Below are positions 32,401 through 33,820 of a stretch of 33,820 nucleotides of DNA, piece by piece. The translations under genes were made by a program, and so were the position numbers. Origin of the DNA: Batkoa obscura. Lineage: Eukaryota; Entomophthoromycota; Entomophthoromycetes; Entomophthorales; Batkoaceae. The notes under the pieces were generated by a model that was not told the origin of the DNA, ran no database searches, and saw only the letters and a program-made list of their open reading frames with translations. Positions within the stretch are counted from its first letter, which is position 1. Each line of letters begins with the position of its first letter. Location: contig JASVEC010000190.1 in NCBI GenBank assembly GCA_030770535.1, positions 1 to 33,820 on the forward strand. Reading direction: 5' to 3'.

Positions 32401-33634
32401 GATTTTTTTATAGGTTAAATAAAACTCATTCATTTAGACTAATATTTCGATTCATAACTTATGCCTCAAAGTGCCTTTTATTCATTTAACAATCTTCTCT
32501 ACATCAATCATTAATATCTCAACTGTTGAATTAGCTCTAATACGATGTCATACATAGCCCTTTACTTTCCCGAGTGTTCTACTCATGCGTTAGATAATTC
32601 ATGTTAAAGCTGACTTAGGGAAAGTTTTAATTAATAGTAACACCCCATATCTCATCACATTAGTTTTATTGTTATTACTGACATTGAATTTGGCACTAAA
32701 GAGCTATTTGAATCTGCTTAAAAAGGTTATTCTACATCTACGACATATAAAATAATAACTATTGCCTGTTCTAACTGTTCACAATACACCGATCTTCAAT
32801 AATGCCAGCGATACTATTTCTAGTTAAATAAGCAATAATTTTCCACCAGTTATTCATATATTTAATCACTTACATTAAAAAGATCACGTCTCCTTTTTTG
32901 AAACCGTCATATTTTAAAAAGGAGATGAGTGATTTTAAATATTTAACTGATTTTGTAGAAGAAATGACACTATCTATGTATAAATGCTATAAGTAAATCA
33001 ATACATTATACAAATGTGGTTAACCACTTATACAAGTTTTTTTAATTTAGATTATATGCTACATAGTGTAAGTTAGTAATGTTTAGAATGCTATTAGTGA
33101 TGAATTGTAATAATTTCAAGTATTATTTAACTTTAATTAAATTTTTTGGGCAAGTTTCAATTCAGATTTATTACGCTATATTTTTCATGCTATAAAGTAT
33201 TACACTTTAAGGTGGATAAGTTTTATCATAAAATAGAACACTATAGCATATAAAAAAGCTTTGTATCAATTAATTTAAAATTCTAAGTTCCTAGATTTAT
33301 TCAAAATTGCGCTATTCCGTAAAGTTATCATCCTTATTGATATTAAAGCATAATATAAAATTAATTATTATTTAAAGTGACCAAAATTTAAAAGTATAAT
33401 AAAATTTAAAGAAAAAGCTAATAAAATTAAAAACTACCTTTTATTCCTCAGTAGCTATTAGCTGTAAATTGGAAATTTATTTTTATTATTAGTGCCCACG
33501 AATTTAAATTTCTTTATTCTTTTATTCTTTAATTTTCAACTCCTTTTTAAAAAAGTCCAGCATAAAAACTCAAATTTTTTTTACGTATGACTCCGTTAAT
33601 AAAAGTTAAAACTAATTGCAGAATAACCATATTC
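32401..33634. other. Intergenic, palindromes only
   Basis: No gene recognised. A perfect 12-bp palindrome GTGGTTAACCAC lies near 33017-33028. Short inverted sequences (TATGCTACATAGTGT near 33054 and ACACTATAGCATA near 33238) could be ends of an old fold-back element. Confidence 0.35.
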
Positions 33635-33788
33635 AGTCTGGGACTATTAGCGAATATTTATCTCGATGTATGGTAGCAATTAATTATTAAAATATTTACC
33701 ACAGTGTCACTATGGTTCCAAACCAGTATAAAAGAAACAAATGCGCATCTCTAAATCAATAAGCAATTAAGTTTGATACTAAATTGAA
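33635..33788 (+). promoter_or_regulatory. Promoter of a second protease gene
   Basis: TATAAAA lies at 33727-33733, 62 bp before the ATG. The distal element AGTCTGGGACTATTAGCGAA begins at 33635, and the identical 28-bp block spans 33764-33791. All three match the promoter of the protease at 17254, with spacing equal to within two bases. Confidence 0.6.
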
Positions 33789-33820
33789 ATGTTACTTAAA
33801 GGAAATTTGATTACAGCTTT
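33789..33820 (+). CDS. Start of a second trypsin-family protease gene (cut by window end)
   Basis: Ten codons are visible: MLLKGNLITA. They resemble MIQKEILIKA at the start of the protease at 17254 and follow an identical 28-bp leader. The rest lies outside the window, so the product is inferred from the leader and the start alone. Confidence 0.5.
   Translation, partial: MLLKGNLITA

Noticed and set aside
7260-33500. Retrovirus-like, LTR or LINE elements
   Set aside because: No reverse transcriptase, integrase or long terminal repeat sequence was recognised on reading. The repeats seen are MITEs, a fold-back element and F-box gene copies.
1-33820. CRISPR arrays, bacterial operons, Shine-Dalgarno sites, rRNA genes
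   Set aside because: None found. Spliceosomal introns and gene content show a eukaryotic nuclear region.

Overview
The window is very AT-rich DNA with short (about 50-120 bp) GT-AG introns and ordinary fungal housekeeping genes, together with a secreted trypsin-family protease and many F-box/leucine-rich-repeat-like gene copies. This fits a fungus. I suspect an early-diverging one such as Conidiobolus or another Entomophthoromycotina, but that placement is an impression and was not tested by any search.

Layout. (1) 0.4-3.1 kb: a long-form tRNase Z whose amino-terminal half is decayed while the carboxy-terminal catalytic half is intact. (2) 3.3-4.7 kb, minus: MAK16, a 60S ribosome biogenesis factor, seven exons, 316 aa. 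(3) 4.9-6.4 kb, plus: a Rae1/Gle2-type WD40 protein, seven exons, 342 aa, divergent from MAK16. (4) 6.4-9.5 kb: gene-poor DNA with an unidentified exon-like ORF and an F-box relic. (5) 9.6-11.2 kb, minus: a complete cytochrome P450, four exons, 489 aa. (6) 11.2-17.1 kb: F-box relics and MITEs. (7) 17.25-18.3 kb: an intronless secreted serine protease carrying a Trp/Gln-rich insert. (8) 18.9-21.7 kb: more F-box copies. (9) 22.0-27.3 kb: a compact housekeeping block with a second Rae1-like paralog, glyoxalase I, mitochondrial ribosomal protein L7/L12 and a VCX1-type Ca2+/H+ antiporter. (10) 28.0-31.7 kb: two further F-box relics. (11) 31.7-33.8 kb: mostly empty, ending in the promoter and first codons of a second protease gene.

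Structure beyond the genes. The F-box copy at 20.3 kb (+) and the one at 29.3 kb (-) share an 820-bp inverted repeat with only two differences that I found. Both carry the same in-frame stop, yet their 3' parts are well diverged, which looks like gene conversion between older paralogs. The repeats flank the 7.4-kb housekeeping block. A family of about 99-bp MITEs (16-bp terminal inverted repeats, TA target sites) is scattered mainly in and around the F-box relics. The two protease genes share a TATA box, an identical 28-bp stretch up to the ATG and a distal motif at nearly equal distances. The two Rae1-like genes have the same seven-exon structure, with equal or nearly equal exon lengths.

All exon boundaries were derived by hand from reading frame, GT-AG sites and family similarity. 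No transcript or database evidence was available.
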